Positions 21,691-35,138 of a stretch of 64,000 nt of DNA are shown here, in pieces. The DNA comes from Datisca glomerata (lineage: Eukaryota > Streptophyta > Magnoliopsida > Cucurbitales > Datiscaceae). The position numbers and the translations under genes were made by a program. The notes beneath the pieces are model-generated. The model saw nothing but the letters and a program-made list of their open reading frames with translations. It did no database searches and was not told the origin of the DNA. Where the stretch lies: the NCBI GenBank assembly GCA_003255025.1, contig QANY01005609.1:543152-607151 (forward strand), in the 5' to 3' direction. Position 1 is the first letter of the stretch; the number at the start of each line of letters is the position of its first letter.

Positions 21691-23068
21691 TGAGATAATG
21701 GGATAAATAATATATAGTTTCTTATTCTCTTTGCCTCTATCTCACTCACCTCTATTCCCTCTCCTTTAGGCGGCACTCCCCTTTCCCCTCTTTTATGTTG
21801 TGCGGCACTCATCTCCCTTCTTCTCACTTGTGTGATGGAAACTATTTTGTCTCTTTCCCCACATTTGTACAGCATCTCTCTCCTCCCTAACTTTCATGCA
21901 AAACCCCCTTTGTTTGCACGAAAAACTCCTCTCTTCCTCACCATCTATGAACCCAATTATCTAAGAAGGGTTAAGCTCTCGACAGTGGCGATTTGTGGCA
22001 CAAGATGTAGGGCTTATTTATTTGGATTGTGCTTTCGTTAAACTCAAGTTTCTTACTGAATCATATTTTCGAACGATACTGCTGCACATGGAAAATATAG
22101 TTTTATGTGACGAACTAGTTTTCTCATTTTGACAACCTAATCCACCTCAAAATATTACAAAATTAATTATATGAAGCTTTGGTATAATTGAGGTCATCAA
22201 GTAAGAAATTTAGAATTTGTTAAGAAATCCTAGTTTCGGTTATGTCGATTTTTACCCGAGTCAGTGCTTAGTGTTAGTTTTCATTTTTGCATACCGTATT
22301 GTACTAAGTAGTATAGTTCTATTTGTTTCAGGATTTTCACTTTCGTAATGTTTTTTACCAAGAGATCAGGTAAGTAAAGTCTTGCATATGTAACGATGTG
22401 CTTATTTTTCTTTGGGAAGCAAATTATTGCAACTGGTTCCACCTTTCCGAGGGTGCGGAATTGTATTGGTGAGAAAATTCACTTGTATGTACCTTATAAA
22501 CTAACGAATCTTAGACAGGTAATTCTGTTCTGATATGGGTGTGGCGGTGAGCTCTAACATAAGTTGGCCAGCATCTCTATAAGGACATATATGAATGATC
22601 TAAATGAATGATATGTTTTTTTACGTAAAACTCTGTAAGATAAAATGATATGTGTTGTGATTGCCCTTGTGTGACATTATGTATGTACAGTTTTACTTAC
22701 AGAGTATATTTTTATACATATTCCATTTTATTTTAAAAAACTTCTGATGAGTAAGATGCTTTCATTTCGGATGAAATCTAGAGTCTCTAGCACAAGGCTA
22801 AGTCAAAGTCATTTAACATGAGAGATTTTATTTTATTTTGTTAAAGTTTAACTACTTCTAATTATTTTATATAGTTAGACAATTAATGACATTGTAAACT
22901 GCCATTATATGATGCTTTGAAATTATTCAAAAAAAGTTAGACTATATTTATGTTTTAATTTCCCAATGTGACTAGTTTTAACAAAAAATTGACCTAGCTT
23001 TCGGGAGTTTAATTTTATTTGCATAAATTCTTAAGGAAAATTTTGGATAAATTTTTTGGGGTGTTACA
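21691..23068 (+). repeat. Chromovirus-like 5' LTR
   Basis: The right end is fixed by GGGGTGTTACA at 23068 directly before a primer-binding site. Pyrimidine-rich leader-like sequence at 21830-21950 fits the transcribed part. The left limit is uncertain and set here by the RT fragment. Confidence 0.55.
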
Positions 23069-23070
23069 GT

Positions 23071-23082
23071 TGGTATCAATGC
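23071..23082 (+). other. Primer-binding site (initiator Met tRNA type)
   Basis: TGGTATCAATGC, two mismatches from the common TGGTATCAGAGC, two bases after the LTR end TTACA. Confirms plus orientation. Confidence 0.7.
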
Positions 23083-24040
23083 AAATACGATTCTATAAAC
23101 AAATGTATTTACTAAAAAGATTTCTCAATTTTGAATCAATTGACGGAATGATTTTATGAAAATTTTCTGAATTTTAAGAGTCCATTCCAGAATTTAGGAT
23201 TGTGATGTGTCTGTGTCTAGGAATCAGTGATGAGTTATTTGCATGTGACACTGGTTAAATTGTGTTATTGTCTTAGCTATGAATTGTTCAAATGACTATG
23301 GACTGACTGTTAGTGACAGACACATTTTTGACACGGGGTATAATTTTTCCGCACTCCCTACAAGATTTACAAGAAGGATGTTAGTGGACCTGAATCGTAG
23401 ACGTCCAATTATATTCTTGAATATACAGATAGTCAAGAGGGGAGCACATAATCTTGCTTTAGCACCGAGCATAAGGAGGCAATATCCTCCAATAGCTAGA
23501 GTTTTTTCCCCAGGAGGTGGGTATTCAGCATTTTCAAGTGGGGCATTTTAAAATTCGAGATGAGTCAGTTGGGTCTTCTGGTGAAGAGGTTACCCAACCT
23601 TTACCTCTAGCTCCTAAATGACTGTGAGCATGTGTTTCTGCCATTAGGAACATTCCACTTGGCTGCAGCCTCAAGACACACATTATCCCTAGAATCTTTA
23701 AACAAGAGGAAGATACAAAGGAAGATCTAGAAGAGGATCCAAAAGAAGACCTAGATGAAGATTTCCATAGAGTTTTTTCAATTTCTATGGATAGTATAGA
23801 CAAAATATTGTTTTGTATTACCTCCCTTTGAATGAGTGATTCTGTTAATTTCGTGTAGTAAGTACCTTTTACTATCAAGTGTATAAACATTCCGGTAGTG
23901 ACTTGAAATTTTTTTAAAACAAAATAAAATAAACTTATAATAATAATAATAATAACTATATTTTTTATCTAAGTCATTTTGGTGCACTGCAAAAATACAT
24001 GTGTTTGTCTTTGCTCACCTTCCATCGACATTTATTCAAT
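23083..24040 (+). other. Chromovirus leader region with unrecognised ORF
   Basis: Between the PBS and the gag start. The open frame 23279-23551 (MNCSNDYGLTVSDRHIF…) has no domain I recognise. At 23700-23830 one frame is acidic (EEDTKEDLEEDPKEDLDEDF) and could be a displaced fragment. A (TAA)n run lies at 23937-23953. Confidence 0.4.
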
Positions 24041-24196
24041 ATGACACCACCAAGGAAGGAACGACGTATTGATGTGGAACAAGAGGCCACCGAGACCATC
24101 CGTGGTCTACCTCAAGAGCTTATTGGCTATAGGGAAGGAGCTCCCAATCCAGAGCATCGTGCTAGGAACGTTGCCCATACAGTGGAGAAATTTTGA
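24041..24196 (+). pseudogene. Start of a chromovirus-like gag, truncated
   Basis: MTPPRKERRIDVEQEATETI opens the frame and AHTVEKF is followed by a stop, then KLHP in the same frame. 'PPR' near the start and 'F.KL.PP.F' are typical of the front of chromovirus gag. Only about 52 codons remain; Copia-2 LTR sequence begins shortly downstream. Confidence 0.55.
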
Positions 24197-24249
24197 AAAC
24201 TACACCCATTATCCTTAATGAAGCTTCGTCCGATGCTTCATTAGAGTCA

Positions 24250-25788
24250 GAAGTAAATCTCTCAAGGATTTTTGTAGGAACTGAGTGTGAGCTCTCAAAA
24301 TAACTGTTGATAGAGAAAACAAATATATTCTCTTCCTTACTGTGAAATCGACGGCAACTGTAAGGGGAGGAGAGAAAAATATTTTTCTGCTCTGATTAAT
24401 ATACTTAGGGGTACGGTTAGGGATAGGGATATGGATGCAATCCCTTATATCATAAATCCAAAATTTTCCCTTTCCCTACATTGTGATGTGCGATTTTTAC
24501 ATCTCTCGTAGACCAAAATAATGTCTAGATTCATCAATCCAAATTGATGAATTAAATTTATCCCTATCAATTAATTAATTAATTAATTTTATTTACTAAT
24601 TATCTAATAATTAAAAAATAACAAAAAAATTATTTTGAACATTAATTTTACTCTTCACTAATTTTGTGATGATACCTATCTCATATGGGGCTAGGAAAGT
24701 TTACCTTGGTCCAAAACATGTTTGTTGTCCAACTCTCATTGTTTCTCATTCTTGTCCTTATGAGCTACTCCGGAGACCGAATGAACCCACATGAAAAAAG
24801 CTATGGGACTAAAATGCCTGGATGATTTATCTCCACAAATTTTTTACCTATTTAATCCTGATATCATACTACTCCACCCGATGCCGAATAAACTCTCAAT
24901 TCATGCGCGCTACATTTTTTGTTTACGTAAATAAACATTTATAGTTCACGGTCCACATAATATTTTAACAATATTACCCTTCGTAAATATCAGTAACAAG
25001 AGCGAGATATAAAATTACCATTTACTCTTTTAGTTAATTATTTCTTTAACTCTCTTATTGACTGCGAATAAGAAAGACATATCAGTGAAGATGTCTTATT
25101 CAATGACTTTTGTCATCAAGTACCAGGCTCGGTTTATTTATTCACACACTCATCAATAAAGCATAAGTTGATATTGTTTCTTTTTGCAATCTAACCATGA
25201 ATTCCATATTTGTGAATCACGCAACTCCAACATAATTGAATCACGGTCCCAACAGTCGAGGTATTGTCCGACAATTCAAACTCAGTCCTTTGGCATATCA
25301 AAGATCACAAGTAACCAAGTCAAGTTTCATATTCACCTAAAGATTAAAGTAATTATGGAAATACCCTTAAGGTGTAACAATTAGATTTAGAGCTAGATAA
25401 ATGGTTTTGCTCGAAACTAATTGGTTACTGGTCTACTCAACATGTTCCGTAACATGTCTAGGTCAACCGTTAGAGTCTCCACTCCCAGGCTCTGAGACCG
25501 GTATCTTTTGGTTCAACCAAACAATCATAATTGAATCTGATCGCCGAGTCGATCCTAAGACTGCGAATAACATTTTGAACTATCTCAGAAGACTTTGTCT
25601 GGAAGACAGCTCAGTCTTTAGTTTTCTTACATTGATAATAGTTTCAAGACTTAAGTAAGTTATAAACAAACTTTTATTAAATAAAACTTTCATTTATTCA
25701 TAAAATTCAGTAATATATAAACGTCAAAGACATAACTATTTACGCATAAATAGTTATTACACCCTACTTTATGGACATAGTTCTAACA
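24250..25788 (-). repeat. Copia-2 3' LTR
   Basis: The right end is ...TTCTAACA at 25788, next to the polypurine tract, so on the minus strand the LTR starts TGTTAGAA. It aligns with the solo LTR at 43842-45770 and with 31440-32262 (shared: AATTGATGAATTAAAT, ATCAATAAAGCATAAG, GAATCACGCAA). The left boundary is approximate. Confidence 0.8.
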
Positions 25789-25802
25789 ATCTCCCACTTG
25801 GA
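25789..25802 (-). other. Copia-2 polypurine tract
   Basis: Minus strand CCAAGTGGGAGAT directly precedes TGTTAGAA, the classic arrangement in plant copia elements. Confidence 0.85.
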
Positions 25803-27000
25803 CTAAAATAGGCATGTACAATCTCGTATCATGATGCCCTCTAGATGATCATTAAAGACTTTACTGCTTAAAGTCTTCGTGAATGGATCTGCTAGGTTGT
25901 TGACCGTCGATATGTGTTACTTGAACATCTCCTCGCTGAACTCTCTCTGATGAGGTGGCACTTCCACTCTATGTGTTTGGATCTTTTGTGGATTCTTGGT
26001 TCTTTCGAGTTTTCTACAGCCCCACTGTTGTCACAATATAATGTTATGGGTTTGCCAGCATCTAGAACGACGTCCAGATTCTTAGGAACTTTCTAAGCTA
26101 GACGACCTCCTTTGCAGCTTCACAAGCTGCCACATACTCAGCTTCCATGGTAGAATCAGCAATGCAAGATTGCTTGATACTTCTCCATACCACTACTCCA
26201 CCATTAAGGATGAACACTAATCGTGAAGTGGACCTCTTAGAATCCTTGTCCTCCTGGAAATTGGAGTCAGTATAACCCATCATATTCAAGTCAGTACCTG
26301 AATACACAAGCATATAGTTACTCGTTCTCCTAAGATACTTGAGAATATGTTTGACAGCATTTCAATGCTCGAGTCCAGGATTAGATTGGAAATGACTCAC
26401 CACACCTACAATGTAGTAAATATCTGACCTAGTGCAAAACATTGCATACATAAGACTTCCTACAGCTGAGGCATAGGGAATATTTTTCATATCTTCCTCT
26501 TCTTGAGGAGTCATAGGAAACTACTCCTTGGAAAAGGCAACACCATGTCTAAAGGGAAAATATCATTTCTTGGTGTCTTTCTTGTTGAAGTGATCCATCA
26601 CCTTATCCATATAAAATGCTTGAGATAGTGCCAATTGTCCGTTCTTTCAATGCCGAAAGATATGAATACCTAGGACAAAGGCAGTTTCTCCAAGATCCTT
26701 CATAACAAATTACTTTGCAAGCCAAATCTTGACATTAGACAATTTTCCTATATCATTTCCAATGAGTAGTCGTCCACGTACAAAACCAGAAAAATAACCT
26801 TCCTCTGATGTATCAACTTATATACCCAAAGTTCGTCCACTAACTGCTCAAAACTGAAGTTCTTGACAATTTCGTCGAATCTGAATTCCACGAACTAGAC
26901 TCTTGCTAAAGTCCATAAATGGACTTTAGTAGTTCGTAAACATTGCCCTCGTGGACTTTTCTCCATGATCCCATCTAGTTTAGCCATATAAATGCGTTCT
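25803..27000 (-). pseudogene. Copia-2 RT end and RNase H
   Basis: The best open part is 26313-26098, reading GYTDSNFQEDKDSKRSTSRL and then ADSTMEAEYVAACEAAKEVV, the RNase H of copia elements with D, E and D-type acidic residues visible. Upstream, near 26780, VLYVDDYSL-like RT sequence is read in a shifted frame. Downstream, KHIEWKCHLIREF and ADPFTKTLS run toward the end. Multiple stops and shifts. Confidence 0.85.
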
Positions 27001-28061
27001 TCAATATTGTCATTCAAAAAAGCAGTCTTGACGTCCATCTATCAGATTTCATAATTGAGGGCAACAGTAATTGATAGAAGGATCCAAATGGATTTAAGTG
27101 TGGCCACCAACCAGAATATATCTTTGTAGTCAATACATTCATTTTGGGTGTAGTCCTTGGTTACAAGCCTAGATTTGAATGTCTCTACATTCCCATTCAG
27201 ACCTATCTTCTTCTTATAAATCTATTTACACCCTATGGGTTTTACCAATTCAGGAGGATCTACAAGCTTCCAGAATTCATTCAAGTACATCGATTGTCTC
27301 GATGTTCATGGCGTCAAGCCATAGGTTTACTTCAGGATCAACCATAGCCTGCGAGTAGGAAATAGGTTCATCATGATCCTTAACTGAGAGTGTCGTTAAG
27401 GCATCTCCATGAGACATATAACTGTCAGGTTGTCTCACAACCCTCCCACTACGTCAAAGCTCTTTAGGCTCTGGCTCCTTCTATGGTTCTTTCATTATTA
27501 AACCAGTAACAAGTCTTGATTAGGGAGTCGATGTCCTTCCACTTAATAATTTCTCTAGCACAAGTGTGCTTCTTGGCTTCACACTTCTTTTGTATTTCTC
27601 TTCAAGAAAATGCGCATTCGTGCTCACGAATGTTTTTTTTCGGTTGGACTATAAAAGCTATATCCCTTTGTTCCCTTGGGATATCATACAAGCAGGTATA
27701 ATTCTGATCTATTGGCTAACTTGCCTGTCTTCGGTCTCAGTAGATGTGCCGTGCATTCCCATTTACTAAGATGTCTTACGACGACTTTCATCTACTCCAT
27801 CTTTCATATGGTGTACTAGGCACCGTCTTTGACGAAATTTGGTTCAGAATATATACCGCTATTTCCAAGGATAATCCCAGAATTAATCTGGGAGGGATGA
27901 GTAACTCATCATAGAATTAACAATATCCAATAGAGCTCGATTCCTTCTTTCTGACACACCATTATGTTCTGGAGTGTTAGGTGCTGTAAGTTATGAAAGA
28001 ATACACTCTTCTTAAGAAAGCTTTTAAAATCTCCTAGAAAGTACTCCCTACCATGATCGGA
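27001..28061 (-). pseudogene. Copia-2 integrase end and RT start, decayed
   Basis: Lies between the recognisable integrase (28062-28517) and the RT/RNase H tail. Traces of integrase C-terminal and RT reading appear in changing frames, but stops are dense. The plus-strand open frames here (27144-27347, 27516-27769) are shadows. Confidence 0.65.
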
Positions 28062-28517
28062 TCATAATGTTTCGATTTGTTTCTCTAATAGTTTCCCAAC
28101 CGTGGCCTTGTACTCTTTGAACTTTTCAATGGTTTCAAACTTTTGGCGCATTTGAAAGACATGTCTAAAACGTGAGTAGTCATCTATGAAGGTTACAAAA
28201 TATTCATAACCTCTTCTTGCTTGGATATTCAATGGCTCACATACATCACTGTGTACGAGTTCGAGGTATTGCGTGACCATTTCACCCTTCCCTGAAAATG
28301 GTCTCTTGGTCATTTTGCCTTCTATGCAAGATTCACAAGTGGGTAGTGATCTCACACTTAAAGATTGTAGTGGACCATCCTTTGAGAGTATTTTAATCAT
28401 GTATAGGCTAATGTGACCAAGATGTAAGTGCGACAAGTATGTAAGATCGACTGATTCAGACTTCAACCTTTTACTATCTCTTTGTAAATCAATATTAACT
28501 TCAGTGTCACATATCAT
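28062..28517 (-). pseudogene. Copia-2 GAG-pre-integrase and integrase start
   Basis: An open 151-codon stretch. It contains HLHLGHISLYMIKILSKDG with LPTCESCIEGKMTKRPFSGK (the H-H-C-C zinc-binding pre-integrase), then LELVHSDVCEPLNIQARRGY and YFVTFIDDYSRF, carrying the first two integrase catalytic Asp positions (HSD, DDYSR). It is cut by a stop after EKQIETL, before the third catalytic acidic residue. Confidence 0.88.
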
Positions 28518-29752
28518 TGAAACTTTTCATTTTTCATAGAATAAGTTGTTTATCATGCATGCAGTAGTAATTAAGCATTCATTTCAAAAAATACCAATAT
28601 CATTATCAATGAAATCTATAGAAAATCATTGCTCAATTAAACTAACTACTGAAATAATGTTTTCCCAAATTTGAGATATAATAAACATCACGTAAAACTA
28701 AATAACTGTTCTCAAATAACAATTTAAGTTCCAACTGATATTGTCAATACTAGTACTCCATTTCCTTAATGGAAGCTGAACTTGCCCTCATTAAGACTTT
28801 TACTTTCCCTGAACTCTTTCAGGGAACAACAAATATGGTCAGTGGCTACAGATTCTACAATCCATGAAAAAGTAGAGTCATCCACATAACAGGCTTCGCT
28901 ACATGCAATGTACCTTTGGATTTTAACTCCTTGAGATAATCGAGGCAATTATGTTTCCAATGACCAATGACTTTGCAATGATGACACTTGCCTTTCGACT
29001 TGTCTACTTTCGTAGGGCCCTTGCCTTTCGCAGCTTTCCAGTTCACCTTCTTAGCTTTCTTCGAACCTCTTTTGTGTTTCTTTTTTATGCTAGAGGTGGA
29101 AGGCTTACTTTTAATAAATTTTTCCTCTCTAGTCTTCATCTTTCCCTTCAAAAATAGGGTCTCAACAGATTGTAACTCTTTCATAAGTTCTGGACAAGCG
29201 TACCTTAACCTATTCATTGAATAATTTTGAATAATTAAGTTTGAAGTTCTCAAAAGTGACTGGCAGGGTCTCAATGATCATTTCAACTTGAGTCTCGCCA
29301 TCTACCTCAACTCTCATGATCTCCATCTCATTCATATAACTAATGATCAGTATCATATGTTCTCTAACAAGAGTTCTGGTTTTCATCCGGTAGCTCATGA
29401 AGTTTCACACAGTAGCTTGTTTGGCTTGACGAACCCCGATCCCTGAATATTTCGGTGATGTTCAACATCATATCAGCGGCGGTCTCCATGTTATGATGTT
29501 GTTATTGCAATACATTGCTAACTGATGCCAAGATGTAGCACCTGGCGATCTCATCAGATGCAGCCAATAAGCATAGGCAAACTTTTTCTCTTGAGTCGAT
29601 TCAGCAATAGGCTTAAGGGGACAAGGGGTGGTAAGCACGAACTTGTATTTTTCTACCATCAGCACGATATCAAGATTGCGTTTCCAATCCATGTAATTTT
29701 TACCAGTGAGTTTGTTTACATTCAAGATTGTTGAGAGTGTGGATAATGACAT
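28518..29752 (-). pseudogene. Copia-2 gag and protease region
   Basis: Starts at 29752 with MSLSTLSTILNVNKLTGKNY, the usual copia gag opening, and is read on in pieces at 29398-29210 and 29274-28855. The last piece is lysine-rich and carries CHHCKVIGHWKHNC, a CX2CX4HX4C zinc knuckle. Protease-region sequence at 28948-28766 (SEACYVDDSTFSWIVES…) keeps a W.V.S pattern in place of the expected W..DSG.T. Frameshifts separate the pieces. Confidence 0.85.
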
Positions 29753-31440
29753 GATTACTGAAAAGAATAAATAAAACAGAGTAATAAATACTTAATCATT
29801 TAGGAAAGTATGATGTGTGATGCTAATACTTAAATATTTAAAATCTGATAAAAACATATTTCTTCCATGATGTTATGATCAACAACAATAGCTCATTTTT
29901 TCTAGGAATGATGCCTGAGCAACCTCTTATTGTATCGAGACTCTTCTTATTTGGTTAACACTTCTCAAGATGTCACTACATTTAGCTCAACTAATCACCA
30001 ATGGTTTTGGTCACCTTAACCCCATTGACTAGCTTCTATGAGAGATTCCAAGGTGATTTAGTCTAAGTGTTTAACCAAATCATCGACTTTAAAGGTTGTT
30101 ATGAACTAACAATTAGTCTAGGAATGATCCTGCCTCACCACTTCCTTTACAAGTTTTACCTTCTCAAGCAACTCGATGTCTCAAAATGATACGATTCCCA
30201 AAATTCTCCTACTGAAGAGAGGACCGCTAGGGCGGTTTTAAACCATTCCTCGTGCCATGATCGAGTTTGCGTTGGGGATCTTGAGAATGTTTCAACGTAA
30301 ACGGCCATCCCATTTAGTTTTTGGAAAAATTGATTTTTCTTTACATTTTCAAATAACTCATTATAAATTTGAAAAAGAAGTTTTAAAAAATTATGAACTT
30401 TTATAAAATTTAAATCATAATTTAAAATTTATAACATTTATAATATTCGCATTGTATTTAAAATTAAAACTCATTATAAATTTAAACTACAATTATGCAT
30501 GTACAAGCTACATGACAATTTGATATTGGCATATCCCTATCTCTATATGGAATTTTATAAGAGCATGCGAGATTAATAATAAATCATACATTCAAAATTA
30601 ACTTCTTTATGCCTCATTTCGAATTACAACACATGAAAAGAATAATAAATTATAATAATTTAAAAAATTATTCTTCATAACGTCTGTAATTATCTTCTTC
30701 TCCTTGAGGAAGTACCACCTCATTGTATCTCTTCACCAAGTTCCAGTCCCATTTTCAAAATAATCTTCAAGCTTTTATCAAAACCCTTTTAATTAAGAAA
30801 AACTATTTTCCTAATTAAATAATTTCACTAAATATCCTTTTTAAATTAATTGAATTTGATTAGTCAAAAAAAAATTTTAAGACTTATCAAACTTGGGTCA
30901 AACCCAATCAATTAATTAAATTTTAATTTAAAAAAAATTAATATTGATATCAAAATTTTAAAATTTAAAATTTAAAATTTGAATTTCAAAATTTAAAAGG
31001 ATACAAGAGAGGATTAGGCTTTTCGCCAAGCATCACAAGGATAGGGGAGAACGGTATCAGAGCATCTACGCCCTGTACTGTGGCAATCACAAGGATTGCC
31101 GTAGGTGGTGGACGGCGAACCTGGGTGCGTGCAACTTCTTGGGATTCATGCGGCTTCTCAGATTCATACGGTTTCTCAGGATTCTTGTGACGATGCGATG
31201 GAAACGCATTCGTGACAGATTTATATAAAATTTAACAATACAACTCTTGTAAAATTAAATTACATATAATCATATGTCAAATTTTGATGTACATATTTTC
31301 TAAAATTTAAAAATAATGCCTAGAATCAATCGATCGAGATCCATTCATAAAACACATTCAAACATGGTTTAAATCTACCATACAAAACTATATGCCAATA
31401 TCATCATATTCATCCATACATACAGTTAGATTCAGAATAT
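29753..31440 (-). other. Copia-2 leader region
   Basis: AT-rich sequence between the gag start and the remaining 5' LTR. Parts (30700-30960) resemble the Copia-1 leader at 39450-39700 (for example TTTAATTAAGAAA.ACTATTTT), so the families are related. No primer-binding site was found; it was probably deleted with the LTR end. No gene. Confidence 0.6.
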
Positions 31441-32262
31441 GCATAAAACTTTTTTATGCATTCATTAAAACACTTAAGGATAGGGTTGAGGATAGGGATA
31501 ATGCTCTCATCTCCCTAAATTGATGAATTAAATTGATCCCTATCAATTAATTAATTAATTTCTTTTATTTACTAGTTATCTAATAATTTGAAAATAACAA
31601 AATAATTAATTTGAACATTGATTTTTCTCTTCACTAATTTAGTGATAACACCTATCTCAGATGGGGCTCGTGAAGTGTACCTTGGTTCAAAACACGTTTT
31701 TGGTTCAACTGTTGTTGTTTCTCATTCATGTCTCTATGAGCTACTCCTGAGACCAAACCCACATGAACAAAACTATGAGATTCAAATATTCGGCTAATTT
31801 ATCTCCATATATTCTCGACCTATTTAATCCCAAAATCGTCTGACTCCACCATAGGTTCGATGCCGAATAAACTCTCGATTCAAGAGTGTTACATTTTTTT
31901 TGTTGATGCAAATAAATATTTATAATTCACAGTCTACAGAACATTTAAACGATATTACCCTTCATGAATATCAGTAACAAGAGCGGCATATAAAATTACT
32001 ATTTTACCCATATAGTTATTTTTCCTTAACTACTTTGGACTGTGAATAAGAATGACATATCAGTGAAGTGCCACATACATATCACCATGTTTTATTCAAT
32101 GACTCATGTCATCGAGTACCAAGCCCGGTTTATTTATTCACACACCTATCAATAAAGCATAAGGTGATATTGTTGCTTTTACAATCTATTTATAAATTTC
32201 ACATATGTGAATCACGCAACTTCAACATTATTGAATCACGGTCCCAATAGCCGAGATATTAT
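31440..32262 (-). repeat. Copia-2 5' LTR, truncated at both ends
   Basis: Aligns with about 24405-25275 of the 3' LTR. Homology ends at about 32262 (…TTATCCAGCAATT), about 510 bp before the true LTR start. Confidence 0.78.
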
Positions 32263-34090
32263 CCAGCAATTTGTGAAAATCATATAGCTAGATCTAAAAG
32301 CATTGCAAAGTCCTACCTTCCACAAAGATTTGAGGATTGCCTCATGGTGTCTGTCACACCACTACATATTACTAAATAATACTCTTCATTGTAAATGCAA
32401 ATAATTAAATTATTGTGATAATAAACTATTGTATGTAATGTAATGCATATACTTTTGAAGATCTTATTTCCATACACGTACAATGGACTCAGGTGCATAA
32501 GAGGTGTTAGGACTATTATTAAGTAATGCATTTTTAGGGTCCTTATATTTTTTTACTAGTATGGTATATATCCTTTCAGTAGTTTAGCTTGGGCCATTTT
32601 ACACTGAATTTAAGATTGGGCCGACAATGCTTTTGTTATATATTATGCTCATTTAGCTATTCAAGAAACAACTCATGGTCACATATATCACTTGCTTAGT
32701 GATATGTACACATGAACTACCCCAAAACTAACAACTTATGGGATCTCACATGGTGTATGTTGTCTTAGAGTCGTTTAGGAGGGAATGGTTATAATAGAAA
32801 TTGATAATGATTTGATCGATCTCTATAGTCTATAAAATGTCATCGTATAATGGGATTTCATCTCCTTATTGTTCAATCTGAGAGGGTACATATTGATCCA
32901 AACAATGCGACGAAGTAAAGAAATTCTCAATATCAATCAATTTATAAATAGATGGATTAATATAAAGATTCCTAGCAACTCATTGTTAACACCAATAGTC
33001 TTGACAATCGTAGTAACTTATTGAGAAGGCACGTTGGAACATGATTAACATGACATCGAACAATTTTGAGATATTTACTAAGAAATCAAGTTATTATATT
33101 TTATGTAAATCGTGGAAGCAAATAAGCATTACATCAGTCGTTGAAGTCATGAAGAGATTTATCGAATGAAGATTTAACTTAAAAATTTGTCGACAAAATT
33201 GCAGTTCAACAAGATGCCCACCAACATTCAGATCATGTACGTGTGTTTCCCTAAAAATGTGTGCATGTGGTCGCTGAACAAGATACTCTTAAAAAAACAC
33301 AAATTGTCATCTAAAAGCTAATGCGGTTACATTTCACTCTTCCTTTTAACCACGGTTACAATCATCTTTACACAATACAATGCAAATTGTTAAGATCTTT
33401 TCTGAAACTTGTTCAACCGGGTAAGTGATGGCACGTACTAACGACATGGTGTAGGGATTCTTTTCCCTTTACCAATTGAATTTTCCGTTAATCATTATGA
33501 TTTTCAGAAGTCTTATTCACGAAATTTCTCCAATTAAGTTAATTATGTCTAAAAAATATATGCAAATGAACTAAAAACATAGTTTATTTTAAAATTGATT
33601 GGATTTTTCCAATATATTTATTTCTTAACGAACAAAATGACTTAAATATTCTCATGACTAAAAATAAAATTTTGATAAGGAACGAAAATAAGTAAAAAGT
33701 TTCCTCAAGATATATACTTAATAAGAAAAAAGAAAAATTAACTAGTAATAATGTACCACTAAAAAACTCAAAGGATAATTTGAAAATTGTAAAATAAGAA
33801 ATGGAAGAAATCATTTAAATAAATATTCTAATTCCCATCTCACTTTTAATATATTAAAGATAATGTATTAACAATCAACCATCAAAATTATCATAGTCTA
33901 ACAAAAATACATTCATTTTAAATAAATTATTGTTCACATTTTTAATTAACTTTATATATATATTATGATCTTAGTTTAGAATAAATTAGTAATAAATGTT
34001 TTTTAATTTACTAATTAAATTAGTTATTTAACATACAGATTTAAATAAATGATTTTCTTTATAAATTTAATTAAATTAGTTAAAATAACC
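32263..34090. other. Unassigned AT-rich stretch
   Basis: No recognisable coding domain on either strand. The open frames at 32313-32531 and 33584-33814 (minus) are low-complexity. Confidence 0.45.
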
Positions 34091-35138
34091 AAGGTAGTTT
34101 TCTCACCTAAGAGCCTCTAAGGCCTAAGTTAGTATCCTGGAGTAATTTTTGCAGAGTTTTTCCTAGGGAGAGTTTCTTACCTCGTTCCGAAGTAGATGAT
34201 GATATTTATACCTGAAGCCTTAGAGAAAGATGCGTGTCAATGAAACTTTGATGATGTGACAGTTCTTCATCGATTTGACAAGGTGGAGGTGGCATTTAAT
34301 GCCTTTGTCAACCAAGCTGACATGAAGGGATATGCATTTAATGTCGATATGCCTCAAGTAATGTCGGACATGGATGATGTGACGGATTGGGGGCTGACTT
34401 GACACTTCATCATGGCGAGTGAACCTGGTCGATGCTTATCTCAAATAAGAGGACGCCAAGTGGAATGCCATTTTTCAGAGAGTAATTATGATGCTAACGC
34501 AGGACTAGCTGAGCCCATGTAGCGGGCATGCTCCACATTGTTCCTAGCCTAACTGGTCGGTGCAGTCCGAGATCCTTGGTGACCAACCTGGCTAGGCCCC
34601 CAATTTCTTTTCCTAGAGTAAAACCCTTTGGCATGGCATGACATATGGTTCCATGTCATTGGTGGTTAGGGAATGCCCATAACAATTACCACTAGTAAAA
34701 GATCGGGTAGGCTTTTGTCCACCCGGGTCTGAAAACTCCTTCATTCATGATTAATTGAAATTACCCCAAGCAGTCATTTTGCACATGCACATGTGTGGCC
34801 TCATGTAATACCTAAGTATTTATTAAGGATCATTCTTGTAATTCAAAACCCCCACTCACACATATACACTCTCATACACACTAAGCCAATCCCATTTGTC
34901 TCCTTCACACCCATATGTTATCTCTCAACTATCTCGCCCCACTCTCTCATTTTTTATCTCAAACAAATAACTACACACAACCCCTTCTCTTCCATTTTCT
35001 TTTAAATGCACGAGTCATTCCCCTCTTTACTGTTATTTCCCCTCTCTTTTATAGTTTTCTTCTCCAACGAGCCTCTGTTCTTCACGTTCATCTTCTTTGT
35101 TTTAGCTTGGGCAGCCCTATAGCATTGATATTGGTAAG
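34091..35138 (+). repeat. LTR-like sequence, family unassigned
   Basis: GC-richer than its surroundings. It is gene-poor and has promoter/leader character: a pyrimidine-rich tract with CTCTC and CACAC runs at 34850-35070. It abuts the broken end of Copia-1 pol at about 35139. I found no partner copy or defined ends in the window. Confidence 0.3.

Larger units (their letters stand above)
24250..32262 (-). mobile_element. Copia-2 LTR retrotransposon
   Basis: Minus-oriented Ty1/copia element: 3' LTR (to 25788), polypurine tract (25789-25802), pol and gag (25803-29752), leader (29753 to about 31440) and a truncated 5' LTR (about 31440-32262). No target-site duplication could be found because the 5' LTR is truncated at both ends and the far end of the 3' LTR is not resolved. 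It lies just after the front of a chromovirus gag. Confidence 0.8.

Noticed and set aside
31048..31059. Plus-strand GGTATCAGAGC resembling a Met-tRNA primer-binding site
   Set aside because: It lies in the leader of minus-strand Copia-2, in the wrong orientation, with no LTR end before it.
35002..35138. C-terminal extension of the Copia-1 ORF
   Set aside because: Beyond 35139 the reading no longer follows copia RT/RNase H; the frame just stays open by chance into neighbouring sequence.
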